Shown piece after piece: positions 10,701 to 21,240 of a DNA stretch of 64,000 nt. This stretch comes from Branchiostoma belcheri (Eukaryota > Chordata > Leptocardii > Amphioxiformes > Branchiostomatidae). The notes under the pieces were generated by a model. The model did no database searches. It saw only the letters and a program-made list of their open reading frames with translations, and was not told the origin of the DNA. The stretch spans positions 88,036 to 152,035 of the forward strand of contig NW_017802669.1 of assembly GCF_001625305.1 (NCBI RefSeq), read 5' to 3'. The translations under genes were made by a program, and so were the position numbers. Numbering within the stretch: position 1 is the stretch's first letter; every line of letters starts with the position of its first letter.

Positions 10701-13700
10701 TTCTGCTGACCCCCAAACTGTCCAGCACTCAAGGCTATGACACAAAACAAAAAATGGTTTTCCAACAGTCACATCACATTTTTACCTCACAGATACCAGT
10801 ATGCTATGGGATAGGGTTGATTCAACTCACTACATTAAAACAATGACCAGCAAATTGACTTAAAAAGGAAAATCTTGTTTTACCGTCCTGAAATTGTATT
10901 GGGTATACTGAGGTCTTCTCCCGATCAAAAGTGGTGAGAAATGACATCACCCTTAGGTCATTCTTCTGGCATGTCTTCATTTGTACAATTACTGTCCTTT
11001 CAAATATCACCGGCTATTACAACACTTAACGGCCGGTACCAAAACTATTTAACCAAATTGCTCTCAAGTCGTCTCTCCCTAATTAAAGACCACGTTAAGT
11101 AAATTAAAAGGTTCTTAAACGTCGAGTGTTTCATCTGACACAAAGGTTGCCCGTTTGCGGGTGAGAAAAATTGTTGTGATGTGAGATCACTAGTCAGCTG
11201 GGTTGTTAGTGAATGAGTGGACAATCTTTGTAAGTAGGGGGGAGGGCATAGTGTCTACTGTAGTGTGCATCTCTCAACCTGTGTTCAAGAAATTATACAC
11301 TGTCTTACTTTTATGGTCCGAAATTACAGTCTTTGTTTAGTTCAGTTCCTAATCGTTTTCATGAATTATACACAAGCTTTTAGGATCTTGTTCAAAAACA
11401 ACCATAAGAGAAAAACTCATGAGCTAACATGCTCATAATCTAATATGTAGACGTAACATTTAGACTGAGAACAATTGTTTAATTTCATAAAATGACTTTC
11501 TGTTAAACGTTCAGTACTGTCAGAAAAAGATATAGTACCGGAACACACAGTTACATATGACTTCAGCAACTTGGCATTTCAAAATGGCCCAGCTTATCTA
11601 TTTAGTAATGCATTCTTGTCGTGACTTCAGAAACATTTCGGAATCAGCAAAGAAAAATGTTGCCGCCTAACATTTTTCTCTCTGTGGATATGAGCATCCA
11701 CAAAACGGGGGGAAGCTATTTACTGGACGGTTAACTCTTCAAGGAAGTGTTGCATGGAGAACAGGCATGCCTGCCATTGCAAGTTGTATGTCTCCCATCC
11801 CCCAACAAACCCAAGTTGCATTTGAAAGGCAATGATGCTTGCAATTGCATGTTACAACCCTCACAACGCAACAAAACAAGCTATGTTTGGCAGTCAACGG
11901 TATTTGCTGCTTATTCCGGAGTCTGGACTGTTTTCTTTGGCAAATTTCTGCCATTCTAAAATTGGTACATACTGACGATGCTCAGAGAGCCATAGATATT
12001 GTCCTCCCTCTCTCAACCATGAAGCGTTCAAAGGAACAGGCATTTGTTTACCGCATACGCCACGTTACCGGGATTGCGTAGGTTTTCGTGTCAGCCATGG
12101 CAAGTTAGGCTTCTAATATGACGTGGACGCGGCTAATTTGAAAAGAATCGGTTTCCTGACTCGTCTTTTCAGCCAGGCTGAAGTTGAGTATATTGTGCGG
12201 CAAGTTGAGCGTAGACTCCTGTCAAAGGGCGTTTGCACAAAGCAGAAAAGGAACTTGGATAAGCATTTTGTTTGATGTTCAGCACAGTTTCATTCCTGTG
12301 TTTCTCTATCCACCCATTTTTCAGCCTCTGACAAATTTGTCTTCCAAAAAAAGCATAGCCACACCATCCTGTGGTGTAAAACTGTAGAAAGTTCTGGACA
12401 TCGCTTCCTTCAAGCGTAAAATTGAACGTCAAACTTCACGGTTCCTTTATGTCCTAATTGTGTTTGCCTTCACTGGAGCGTAAAAACTCACAGCGTAAAC
12501 TTGACCATGGATGGTTTGGTGCTTAAAGTCGGCGAGACAAAACTATGCCAGCTGGTTCAACGGATGATCGTCGCTTTCCAAACTGTCACCGCGTATTTCG
12601 TTGTCAAGCTGGGTGAGGTTTTTTTTTGAAGATGACATGTTGCCTTCAAAACCTGGCCAATATTGCTTGGTACATATTTTACTACAATTTGCTTAAGCAT
12701 CAAAATTGCAGCATTTTAGTTTGAGAACAAAGTTGGACGATTTTGGATAGGAAATCCGGTGGTGTTCTCAAGTTAGCCATGATTTGGCAGTCTCCCCACC
12801 TGTTAGCCTAATTCTTACACCTCAAAGTGCCGAAAGGCCAAAAAGTTTTTCTGACAAATCCAGCGGTATTCTGCTGGAGACTTTTTTCCAGGCGATTATA
12901 TAAGTGTTCCCTTTAATGACATCCTACAAGTCGGTGCAAATAGATTCTCCTTTCAGGGACTTGATCCTAAGTTCTTCCGCACGATTTGTGGCGTGTAGTT
13001 TAGGTGAGACATTGAATCCTGTGTGCACTTGTAATATCTGAGCCCTTTCAGGGCCTAACTCCCCATAATTGGCGTATATAACATCCAGGTCTTCTGGTAC
13101 ATACCACATGGCTTGCATCACTTTGTTCCCATTGTTTGTCTAAGAGCTTACATTTTCTTTGAAACGGGCAGAAAATGGCGGCCGTAAAGAGGTACAACCT
13201 GAAATTACCACACCTCCGCCTGATCTCCTTAAAGACTGTTATTTCTCAGTGTCGGCTGCCAAAGATGGCGCGTAAGCTACCAACTGGATCGTACCTTCCG
13301 CCGCTTACACCTACAATGTGTCCAACACTCAAGCTGGATTTTCTCCACAATAGGAAGGGTTTACCAACTTGGACAATGGAAACTCAATACCCCATTGAAG
13401 CTCAATAGACAAAATGGGTTGGGATTTTTCTGTGTAGCAGTTTTCAGATCAACGTACATGTACTAAGTGTTCAGTGCTCAAACTATTGTACAACAGGAAA
13501 TGTGTCAGACTACTTACTTGGTGGTTAGATCATGATCACAATGCAGATCAAAGAGCCTCAAACCTCACAAAGGAAAGTAGAGCAGATAAACAAAACTGCA
13601 AAAAGATGTAAGAAATACACTCGGTTGTCAATGGTTCAAAACTTTAAAACAGTACAAGATTGGGCTTTTGAATAACTTCAGAAATTTGGAAATTTCAAAA

Positions 13701-16700
13701 ATCATCATTCTCTTATTGTCTGCGACTTGATTTTTACAGCATCAAGACTTACTTTTTTCATTATGAATATTTGCTTTAATTACTTCATGATACTTTGTAA
13801 GTGAAATGCTTTGATTTCTTTTCAAAATGGACAACAAAATGACACCAATTGAACTTCAGAATTGAATTTGAAAGGTATCCAATGCAATTTTAGGGTAGGA
13901 AAACTGGATTTTCAAAGTCAATTTTCTGGTCATTCTTTTGAATTAGATGTTACAAATGTACAGTCAGGTAAGTTGAATCAACCCTGCCCCATAGCATACT
14001 GATATCTGGCAAACATGACATGTTGTTGACAGAAAACCGTTGTTTTTTTTATATTATAGGCTGGTTCTAGCTTTATATTTTATGGACAGTGCCCCAAAAA
14101 ATAAAGAGATGCCTTGCGTACATGTAGCTTGTTTTGGGGCTATCAAGCTCTTCAACGAAAAAGAAACGCAGTAAAATGACATTGTCAATATCACACAGAT
14201 TTCCTCATCCAGACTATTTTTTGTCTTGCTACCTCGAAATTACACTGGATGCCTTTGAAAATTCTTCTTCACTGCTTGAGTTTAGGATGATAGTTATAGT
14301 ACATGTAGTCAGTGATCTAACAGGTGGCCGCCATTTTGTTTTGCCAGCCATGGGGAACTGGAACGCGGCGCTACCCTCCATGACGTCCAAACCCGGCGAG
14401 CAAAAACGGGAGCGTGACTTCATCAGCCTGAACCGTGCCGCCATCAAGGCCGGCCTGGTCACGTCCGGCGAACACTACCACTTCCGCGCCAACCACGACA
14501 TCCGGCGCAAAATGTCGCCCAGCGAGAACAAAATCCGCACCAGGCGCATTCCTCCTGATATGACCTTTGGCATTTCCACAAGGTGACTTGGATTTTACAG
14601 ACAATTATTAAAGTCATTAAAAATGATCAAATTCTAATATTTTGTCATGTGTATAGTCACTTTTAGTAGACTGGTCATCAAAGTCAAAAAAATACCATGT
14701 CAACAAAATTAACTAGAAAATTCATTACAAATTTGATACGAAATGAGCAGACAAATAAAATCATAACTGTACCATTCCTATAGCTTCAGGTGCTCCTTTG
14801 CAACCTGATTTATGATATATATACGCTATATTATAAATATATTATAGCATAGCTTAGCATGTACATTGTACTTGTAGAGGTGTACTACATGTAGTTCTTA
14901 GTTAGTAGTTCTATTCAACATTCTGCCAGGCCCATTGAACCTATATCGATAGACCCATCCCAGTTTAAGTAATCTTATTACATGTATCTGCCATACAGGT
15001 ACATTGTACCTTCTACAATTGTTATGCAATAAACTTTGACTTGAATTTATAAAGGACTCTAACAGACTTTTCCCCTGGTTCCTCCCCAGACCGTCCACGC
15101 CTGTGTTTGACCTGTTAGAGCATAAGTACCAGGACCGCTGGCTGCAGCAGCGAAGGCTCACAGAACTGGCAAACCGTGAAAAGCAACAGAAAAAGGTAAG
15201 ACTCCAGGAATTAGGGTAGTGGTTGTATTGTCACTAATTGGAAATTCCTTGATAAACGAACAAACAAAAAGGTAGCACTACACATTTCCCCCCTTGTGTT
15301 CATTCATTAGGCCACACCAATTTGATTTGTTGGTTCTCAAATTTTTTCAGAAAAAAGCAGCAGAGCGAAAAAATATCTTGAAAAAAGTTTAAGATAATAT
15401 TTAAAAACAGGCCTATGCATCCCATGATAGCCCCAAATGCTATAATAAGAGCCATGAAGTCAACATACATGCACCAGGCTGGTCTATAATTCAAACAATG
15501 AATTTGAACTTTTAATCAAAGCTCTGCTATTTTTGATAGATGGAAATACTAGAAACAAATAGGAAGACAAGAACTTTCAAGAACTGTTGGGGACAAAATA
15601 TATTGAGCATTTTGGAGTTTGTTCAGAACGTGAATCCTTTTTATAAAAAGAATAAGTAAAAAAATGAATCCTTACCTAACCATCACCCGTAATAGGAAAC
15701 AACATTTTCTTTGACCAAAGCTGACTTTCGTTTTACTATTATGGCAAAGGCGTAATATCTAAACTGTGTTGTTGTTTCACATTGACAGATCCTAAACGGC
15801 AACATCTATGAAACAAGGGCCTCATTGTTGAGAAAGTACAGCCCAGTGGTGGAGCCACCACCCCTCTGGCACATGCCTCGCTTTGAAAGGGTAAGTTCTT
15901 GCTGCTTTAATACTTACGAGACAGAAGTAATATGAGATGGAAGTAATATTTTGGGTGGCACTGATTTCTGCTTGGTTTGTATGTTTGGGTTCCTAATAGT
16001 GAAAAGTTAACTATTAGTAATAAAACTTAAAATAAAAAATAAAAAATAATAGCAGATAAACAAACCTAATCCTTGATACCACAAACTTCAAAATATTTTA
16101 GGCTTATGAAAAATGTTGATTTAGAAAATATTATTATTGTGTATGATAGATGTGGCTCATAAAACATATAACCGGTAAGTAAGGACAAAATTCTTTTTTA
16201 TCAAGTTGACCTGTGTTTAGAATTCAACAGGGAAGCACATGAAGCCACTGAATAATCGTGGAGCATAAACCACTCTCAACATTGCCCAACCCACTAAAGT
16301 TCAACAGCCGATTGAAAGACATTCCCTTACTTTGCTTTAAGTGCCGCCATCAAACTATATTTTCCCAACTTTAGGGCGCTGTGTTCTCCCAGTAAAAAGC
16401 ACATTAACGGCGGGGGTTGCGTGCCAAGAAGGCTCGTTTGTGCACTTTATCCCTGCAAATGGCGTGATGTTCGCTTGTAGTTTGTAAAACGAACGACTCT
16501 CTCGCTTCTATTTGATGGCATCGGGCTGTATCAATGACTTCTCACACTCCGAAGGGCCCTTTTCTCTTGATTTAGAAACAATTTGAGCCCGAGAGATCGG
16601 CAGTCACTAAGCTCTAATTTGCTCGCCACTAATTCAATGTTTGGTTATTACAGCGCGATGTCCCGAGTGCCCGATAAAAACCCGTACTAACATTCCATCA

Positions 16701-19194
16701 CTGCCGTCAATTGATTGGGGTGTTGGCAGATCAGATGGAGGCTTGGGCACTTTATGTCGACTTTCATCGAGCCCAACCGTACCAGAACGAAAGGCTTGAT
16801 AGATGGGGGAATAATCTAAACACACTTACTGGTCTCGCGATAAAAGCCGCGCGCCCGTCAAATATGCGTTTTGCCAATTTCGCTTCACGCAAGTTTGTGA
16901 TCCTGATGCATATCTGTAGTTGGAAGCTCTCCCTTTGGAGGTGTATAATAGAGTTGTTAATGCCGTCAGCCCCCATCGCAGCACTAATGTAAGTACTCCA
17001 GATTGAACCATTCCCAGCGAGTCAAACTCCCCATCCAGGCTGGCAGTGTGATGGAGCGATAGGCTTCCACTCAAGAGATTAGCCGTAAACTAAGGAAACA
17101 ACAAAGAAAAACTTTCCCTCTCCCCTGTCATCTAAAAACAATGAGAGAGATAGACTAATTATTTTCTCTTATGATCAAAACAAGAAGAGTAAAGTTACCT
17201 GCTTCTTGTCATCTAAAAACAAAAAAAAAATTTTAGCATAATTTTTTTTTCTCTTATGATCTCCAGGTGATATTTAACAGAAAGTAGACAATAGAGAAAC
17301 TGAAAATTAGGGATAGCCAAGGACCAAAACAACAAATTAGAGTATACTTTCCTGCTTCATGTGATCTAAAAACAAACAAACAAAAATTTTCTCTTATGAT
17401 CTCTAAATTATATTTTAAGCAAACATTCAAAACAAGAAACTAAAAATCATAAGGATTAGCCAGTATGTGATTTGATACTCTTAAATTAATGTTCCTCTTA
17501 TGTTGGGAGAATATCATAGAAAAAGGTGGCAACAAAGAAAAAATAAAATATGATAGCCAAAATCATTTCTCTTATCACTGAAATAAAGAAGAAAATATTT
17601 CACATTAAAACAAACAATTGTCTAATTTTTCTGTCAAGATAATCAGCAAAATAGGGGGATAAAACAATAATCATAAATGATGAAAAGTGAATTAATCATA
17701 GCATTGTTATCCCTGTTCATGCAATCTTGTACATATTTGTCAGTGCTAATATTCAGTTTGCCATCATTAATTCACAAAGAAATAACAAATTACCTTGCCT
17801 TAGTTCGCAAGACTCAACTTCGAGTTTTCTGCCGAATTTCAGCAATCACAATGATTCGGCAGCGTTAATTGTTCCTCTGCTCAGTAATATAAGCCCTGCG
17901 TCAAGCTCATTGCTATGCCGTATGGGTTTTTAAAAGCACCCCAGGCGGTTGGTTAATTCCCTGTTGAACTCCTACAGCCCTACTAATGATGTTGGTAATG
18001 CACTTAGTCACGTCTACTCACTGGGGTATACATAATAAAGACATCACAATTTGATGATGAGATTTGAAAATGCTTGCAGAAGACAAATGTGTGCTGAGGA
18101 AAACAGCCAACAGGGCTGGGGAGAAGTGATCTGGAATTAATCTGTCACTGAAATTCTTAATTTGGTCTAAGTGATGTGATCGAACAGTTGCAGAAAAGCA
18201 AAGTTAGCTTTATTTGTTGTTTGAGTGGTCTAAAGATATGGAATATTTGAAGGAAAACATAAAGGCTACGGTTACGTACAAATAAGATTATTACTGCCGA
18301 GGTTGCTTTTCTGTTTTAATCAATATACATAGAATAGCAAAGATCTTCAAAAGAGTACATTATTTCTTTATCTTTTTAGGAAATACTGATAGAAGTGCAC
18401 ATGTGTGTCTTTAAAAGTAGCACTTGAGATTATCCTTCCAAACATCCAGTCAGTTTGAGAAGGTTAGAGAAGCGGGGGAATAAGTTGGCGCAGCCCGAGC
18501 GTACTTCATTGCTCGTAGAGGCCGACTCCGAAGACTTTTATCAGGCGTCATTATCGGGTGTCTCTCAATCAAGCAGTCGATGGCTTCCCTTAAAACATCA
18601 CTGGGAACACTCTAAAGAACTTTCAAACAAGATGCCATCAGAAAATTGTTCATCTAAATTCAAATTAGGGAGACAAAGGTCCCCAAACACGTCTTTTTCT
18701 CGCCCGCGTACAAAGCCGGGTCGTAGACCTTCACGCCTTTAATGCAGTTTTAATGAAATTCCGGGATTTAAGTACGGTAACCGCTGCCACTTTCAATCTC
18801 GCTCCACGCCAAAATGGAACACCAGCGTCAATAATGGCGGGGCCGGCGATAGATCTTATCCGTGATTTGGATTTTTAGACGCAACGCAATTACCCTCAGA
18901 AGTGTGAAATGCATTAAAACTGGTCGTAAGTGACAGATATGGAGCTTTCCATCCATCGATATGGCCCTTGTCTGAAAGGAAACGAGAGTAGATTGCGAGC
19001 GGCGTTTACTCTAGGGGTTTACCCAAATGCATTAAGAGTTTTCTTATTCCATCTGTTTTCCGTAGGTGCACCCGCATTTGGAGACTTTCCGGTCACCAGA
19101 GGCGAGAAAATTGGCATTCCGGGCGCATTCTCACGACGCCACGTCTCGGACTGGAGTGTTCGGCCACGGAATCTACGCGGCGGCGAAGAGTTAA
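4711..19194 (+). CDS. CFAP77: CFAP77, cilia- and flagella-associated protein 77
   Basis: Six exons join in frame: 4711-4773, 9372-9471, 14348-14582, 15090-15195, 15789-15890 and 19066-19194. They give 244 residues. CFAP77 is a microtubule inner protein of axonemal doublets, placed near the outer junction in cryo-EM work. Family landmarks, compared from memory with the human protein, appear in order: RDSMNENPLL (10-19), LGRPLKRGFTLPPDDFTYG (about 24-42), DFISLNRAAIKAGLVT (78-93), PPDMTFGIS (123-131), RPSTPVFDLLEHKY (133-146), IYETRASLLRKY (174-185), PLWHMPRFER (193-202), HLETFRS and TGVFGHGIY near the end. ATG 4711 is the first ATG in its frame and has A at -3 and G at +4; the open frame upstream has only GTG. 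The human protein is somewhat longer at the N-terminus. Introns are 4.6, 4.9, 0.5, 0.6 and 3.2 kb. Confidence 0.93.
4774..6290 (+). other. CFAP77 intron 1, 5' part
   Basis: AT-rich sequence with no gene. The stretch at about 5690-5872 is the end of a high-copy repeat (TCAGACAGATTTTCTCAATC to GGCGTTGGATACCTTT). The rest shows nothing I can name. Confidence 0.5.
5690..5872 (+). mobile_element. High-copy ATCCAATGCAATTT repeat, 3' half
   Basis: It matches the second half of the complete copy at 13871-14258 (GGGCTATTTCAAATGCTTCA, then the AGACAGATTT / CCAGAATATT block) and closes with the terminal sequence GGATACCTTT. Confidence 0.65.
6293..7347 (+). mobile_element. 5'-truncated non-LTR retrotransposon (LINE) relic
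   Basis: An open frame of about 301 codons (6293-7198) ends at TGA 7196-7198. It encodes the C-terminal part of a LINE polyprotein after the reverse transcriptase core. Residues about 224-246 form a Cys-Cys-His-Cys knuckle (CPAC, then HFVMICP), preceded by KLRISAHCLEIEKGRHKKIP, as in zf-RVT-like tails. No RT catalytic box is present, so the copy is truncated at its 5' end. The 3' untranslated part ends in AATAAA and a short TTGAC tandem tail (about 7320-7347), a typical LINE 3' end. The frame is intact over 300 codons, so the insertion is probably young. It lies in intron 1 of CFAP77, same strand, and is not a host exon. Confidence 0.85.
7681..7830 (+). mobile_element. Harbinger-like MITE end fragment
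   Basis: GCCACACCGACTTAATTTTA followed by TGGATGACATCC matches the left terminus of the element at 22092-22495. Only one end is recognised. Confidence 0.55.
7831..9371 (+). other. CFAP77 intron 1, 3' part
   Basis: AT-rich intron. Apart from the X-box at 8467 and a fragment resembling a MITE end near 8775-8870 (CCAATTTGATTTGTTAGTTC), I see nothing assignable. Confidence 0.4.
8467..8480. promoter_or_regulatory. Perfect palindromic RFX X-box in CFAP77 intron 1
   Basis: GTTGCCATGGTAAC matches the canonical RFX dimer site (GTTGCCATGGYAAC). It is preceded by two copies of GCATCATGGGA at about 8437 and 8455. It sits 3.7 kb inside a ciliary gene, so it may be an enhancer or an internal promoter for a shorter transcript. 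Confidence 0.55.
9372..9471 (+). CDS. CFAP77: CFAP77 exon 2
   Basis: It encodes the LGRPLKRGFTLPPDDFTYG block and GKDGGTAE and ends in phase 1 at GAAG|GTAACA. The acceptor region reads CTCAGTCTCAG, so splicing at 9371 or 9377 differs only by two residues (Ser-Gln). Confidence 0.92.
9538..9725 (-). mobile_element. MITE end plus inverted high-copy repeat fragment
   Basis: TTA followed by GGCCACACCAATTTGACC at 9538 is a Harbinger-like MITE end. From 9570 (TAGCTAGAACCAGCCTACGA) to 9722 the reverse strand of the high-copy repeat follows (AAATCCAGTTTTGCAAACC). Confidence 0.6.
10384..10610 (+). mobile_element. High-copy ATCCAATGCAATTT repeat, 5' half
   Basis: CAATGCAATTTCAGAGCAGT starts the copy. 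TAGCATACTGATACTGTATC and GGTACCACCCATAAATAGCT follow, as in the complete copies. The second half is missing. Confidence 0.65.
10730..10910 (-). mobile_element. High-copy ATCCAATGCAATTT repeat, inverted fragment
   Basis: CCTCACAGATACCAGTATGC, GGGTTGATTCAACTCACTAC and CCTGAAATTGTATTGGGTAT are the complement of the standard first half. Together with 10384-10610 it makes an inverted pair. Confidence 0.65.
11000..12620. promoter_or_regulatory. Repeat-poor stretch in CFAP77 intron 2 (candidate regulatory)
   Basis: Unlike its surroundings, this stretch contains none of the window's repeat families. It holds homeodomain-type TAAT cores (CCTAATTAAAGACC near 11079, AAGTAAATTAAAAG near 11097, GGCTAATTTGAAAAG near 12130). 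No protein frame is convincing. A role as a distal element for Barhl or CFAP77 is an inference. Confidence 0.28.
12621..13870 (+). other. CFAP77 intron 2, unassigned
   Basis: No repeat family or gene recognised. The part at 12900-13410 is somewhat GC-richer and has short open frames on both strands without family features. Confidence 0.35.
13871..14258 (+). mobile_element. High-copy repeat, complete copy (reference)
   Basis: It starts AAAGGTATCCAATGCAATTT and ends ATTACACTGGATGCCTTT, so the ends are inverted repeats of each other (AAAGGYATCCARTGYAATTT type). Internal landmarks in order: ACTGGATTTTCAAAGTCAAT, CATAGCATACTGATATCTG, a GGCTGGTTCTAGCT block, and CACAGATTTCCTCATCCAG. It is non-coding and about 390 bp. 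At least 12 related copies occur in this window, so it is a very abundant MITE-like family. It ends 89 bases before CFAP77 exon 3. Confidence 0.8.
14348..14582 (+). CDS. CFAP77: CFAP77 exon 3
   Basis: Acceptor TTGCCAG ends at 14347 and donor AG|GTGACT follows 14582 (phase 2). It encodes the AMGNWNAALP start, the DFISLNRAAIKAGLVTSGEH core and the PPDMTFGIST end. It is markedly more GC-rich than the flanking introns. Confidence 0.93.
14583..15089 (+). mobile_element. Intron 3 with LINE 3'-end relic
   Basis: From about 14985 to 15048 the intron reads GTACATTGTACCTTCTACAA and then GCAATAAACTTTGACTTGAA. This resembles the 3' end of the LINE at 6293-7347. The remainder is AT-rich without recognised features. 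Confidence 0.5.
15090..15195 (+). CDS. CFAP77: CFAP77 exon 4
   Basis: Acceptor CTCCCCAG, donor AAAAAG|GTAAGA. It encodes PSTPVFDLLEHKYQDRWLQQ and then a basic stretch rich in Arg, Lys and Gln. Confidence 0.93.
15310..15560 (+). mobile_element. Harbinger-like MITE, left part (same family as 19470)
   Basis: TTA then GGCCACACCAATTTGATTTG, with GTTGGTTCTCAAATTTTTTC and GATAGCCCCAAATGCTATAA. The same blocks occur, in complement, inside the full element at 19470-19813. The right TIR is not found. Confidence 0.65.
15789..15890 (+). CDS. CFAP77: CFAP77 exon 5
   Basis: Acceptor TTGACAG, donor AAAGG|GTAAGT, phase 0 at both ends, 34 codons. It encodes ILNGNIYETRASLLRKYSPV and PPPLWHMPRFER. Confidence 0.93.
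16200..17080. promoter_or_regulatory. Repeat-free GC-richer block in CFAP77 intron 5 (candidate enhancer)
   Basis: About 880 bases lack every repeat family seen here and are GC-richer than the flanks. Motif-like content includes CTCTAATTTGCTCGCCACTA near 16611, a homeodomain core in CAATTGATTGG near 16708, and GCGCGCCCGTCAAATATGCG near 16849. Open frames on both strands look incidental. Conservation would have to be tested. Confidence 0.3.
17081..17800 (+). other. Very AT-rich intron 5 segment with internal repeats
   Basis: A phrase of the type TCTCTTATGATC followed by AAAACAAGAA recurs near 17165, 17250, 17390 and 17560, as does ATCTAAAAACAA (17131, 17211, 17367). This suggests an old, decayed tandem duplication of about 100-150 bp. 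No coding evidence. Confidence 0.4.
17810..18140. promoter_or_regulatory. Repeat-free block in CFAP77 intron 5
   Basis: GCAGCGTTAATTGTTCC, GGTTGGTTAATTCCCTG and CTACTAATGATG provide closely spaced TAAT-type cores in sequence without repeats. It is a candidate homeodomain-bound element; the evidence is motif-level only. Confidence 0.27.
18440..18960. promoter_or_regulatory. Repeat-free block before CFAP77 exon 6 (candidate enhancer)
   Basis: The block is GC-richer and non-repetitive, with GGGAGACAAAGGTCC (Sox/TCF-like) near 18667, CGCCTTTAATGCAGTTTTAA near 18733 and GTCATTATCGGG near 18547. A 95-codon open frame at 18455-18742 starts at a non-ATG codon and has no family features, so I treat it as non-coding. 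Confidence 0.3.
19066..19194 (+). CDS. CFAP77: CFAP77 exon 6 (terminal)
   Basis: The acceptor is TTTTCCGTAG after a pyrimidine-rich run. The exon has 42 codons and TAA at 19192-19194. VHPHLETFRSPEARKLAFRA and SRTGVFGHGIYAAAKS match the expected C-terminal family block. It was found by looking for that block and the phase agrees. No AATAAA was seen close downstream. Confidence 0.88.
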   Translation: MHPHLETFRSPEARKLAFRAHSHDATSRTGVFGHGIYAAAKS

Positions 19195-19469
19195 AGTCTT
19201 TAATTTCGCCAAATACAAAGTCGTTAACCTATTATGTATGGTTATTTCTATTTCACACATATCATCAGTGTATTAATCTTACAGATTATTCTGTTAGCAA
19301 AATCAAGTGCTGAACAAAGCCATGTGTTAATAATTCTAACTGCACTTGACTTTTGCTAACGTCTCAGTTTTATTCTACCCAGCAAAGTAAAATCTCTGTG
19401 CCATTTAATCATCTACATTCAGAATTTGCTGACGGCAAATTGTGCATGCTTTCAACAGTGTTACAATAA

Positions 19470-19813
19470 GGCCACACCGATTTAGTTAATTGGTTCTCGG
19501 TTTCGCTCGCTTCATTTTTTTTTCCGATTTGCAAAAAAACATTTTAGGTTCTGAATCAAGACCAAAATGTACATATTTTGGCCCCAACAGTTGAAGAAAG
19601 TCTATGCCTTCTATTCTTTGTTACAGTTTTTCCATCTATCAATGCAGTGGTTTGATTTCAAGTTCAAAATTCATTGAATTATAAACCAGCCTATGGCTCC
19701 TTTTGTAGCATTTGGGGCTATCATAGGATATGCCAAGGCCTGTTTTTTTCGCCCTGTTGTTTCATATTTTTTCTGAAAAAATCTTAGAACCAACAAATTG
19801 AATTGGTGTGGCC
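19470..19813. mobile_element. Harbinger-like MITE, complete
   Basis: Left end GGCCACACCGATTTAGTTAA with TTGGTTCTCGG, right end CCAACAAATTGAATTGGTGT then GGCC. The arms are imperfect inverted repeats of about 35 bp. Flanks are TAA on the left and TCA on the right, a degraded 3-bp target duplication. It lies 276 bases after the CFAP77 stop. Confidence 0.75.
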
Positions 19814-20700
19814 TCATCTGATGAGAAAAAACTTTTGTGGCTAGAGATTAGGTTTTGTACAATGTAAATGTATAATATGTTATTTTATTTTTTTCAATTC
19901 TGAACCCCCAACTACTTAAGTGATAATTCAGTCACATTTTGGGATCCATTCACATAAACACCATCCAAGAATCTATTAGACATTTCTTAAAGAAAATTTT
20001 TTTTTCAGAAATTGCCACTGTGCTTCCCAGATTTGTACCCATTTATGCCTTCAATGGTTTTGAATTCTTAACTTTGTCTCAAGACAATAACTTAAAGAAA
20101 GAATTACATATCTGTTTTTTTTTCTTGTAACAGTGGATGATATCTATTTATCACTGATGTTACTAGCCACATTTTTTTATTTCTTCATATTATATTGGAA
20201 AGAAGCTACCACAGGTATCTTGAATAAGATAGTAAACATTTTATACTACATTTTTAATGGTAGAAGAAAGTACTGAACACAACTGACTGAAAGAACATCT
20301 CAGTTTAACATCAGTGATACATGTATATCTCCACTGTTATATTGTTTGTACAGTTTATTTTGTAAAAGTACTGTTTGCTTGTACATATATGTCAACATTG
20401 TTATTATGTGTTTGCAACAATACAACTTTGCCCAGAGTGAAACAAAACAACAACAGAAATTAGAGGAACCTCTTTTTTTTAAATCTCGTGAATTTTTCTT
20501 AGAATTTACAAAGATGGTTGACAAGGGAAGAAGGTAGAACTGTTTTTGTTGCTGTCACATATATTTTGTGTGAGTTATTTGTGAATAAGTGCTGGATAGG
20601 TTGAGGTCAGAGTTGGCTATAGCTGTGGTCACCATGGGTTGTGTCCGAATAAATTTCTGTTGCATGTAAATGTGAACATGGCTGCTGTCTGCTTCTTTTA
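19814..20700. other. AT-rich intergenic DNA, nothing assigned
   Basis: Homopolymer-rich sequence with short open frames only. No repeat family or gene recognised. Confidence 0.4.
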
Positions 20701-20701
20701 C

Positions 20702-20774
20702 TGAATGAATGAATGAATGAATGAATGAATGAATGAATGTATGAATGAATGAATGAATGAATGAATGAATGAAT
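20702..20774. repeat. (TGAA)n microsatellite
   Basis: About 18 tandem TGAA units with one TGTA variant. It may be the expanded target-type tail of a LINE, since ATTCATTC tails occur on LINE ends elsewhere here. Confidence 0.95.
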
Positions 20775-21022
20775 GCCTTTTGGGCATTTTATTATGGTGC
20801 AAAAGAGAGACAACAAAAATACTCTATAGTGCAATACGTAACGTAAAGCTAACACCTTTTATTTCTCGATATTATGATCGTTTGATTATCCTTGTGAATA
20901 CTCCACAACATATATTTTAATTATCATATCTTAATTAACATATGTAAAGTGACTTATTTCCGTGATTGTGTATTAGTGTGATATTGCTCTCCTACGGAGG
21001 AATAAAGAGAAAGGAGAAGAAT

Positions 21023-21240
21023 TAATGAATGAATGAATGACAACCTTTATTGCACATTTTGCCACACTGGGCTTAGTACATGTCAAAACAAAACATGATG
21101 AAAAGATATATACAAAATAAAACTAGCTATCATTACATAAATTCAACTCACTTTCCAGTTATAGTAAAGATAAAAGAACATATGTTTTTCTATGGAAGGT
21201 TTGTCTAGTCTCCTTAGGAATATGAACTTTTCTACAGTGC
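21023..21240 (-). mobile_element. LINE 3' end, minus strand, with TGAA tail
   Basis: AATGAATGAATGACAACCTT then TATTGCACATTTTGCCACAC, GGGCTTAGTACATGTC. On the minus strand this reads as the TGGCAAAATGTGCAATAAAG 3' terminus plus ATTC tail that also occurs at 46660-48125. The 5' extent is unclear. Confidence 0.6.

Noticed and set aside
18455..18742. 95-codon frame as an extra CFAP77 exon
   Set aside because: No family similarity. The true terminal exon at 19066-19194 joins exon 5 in phase and carries the expected conserved end.
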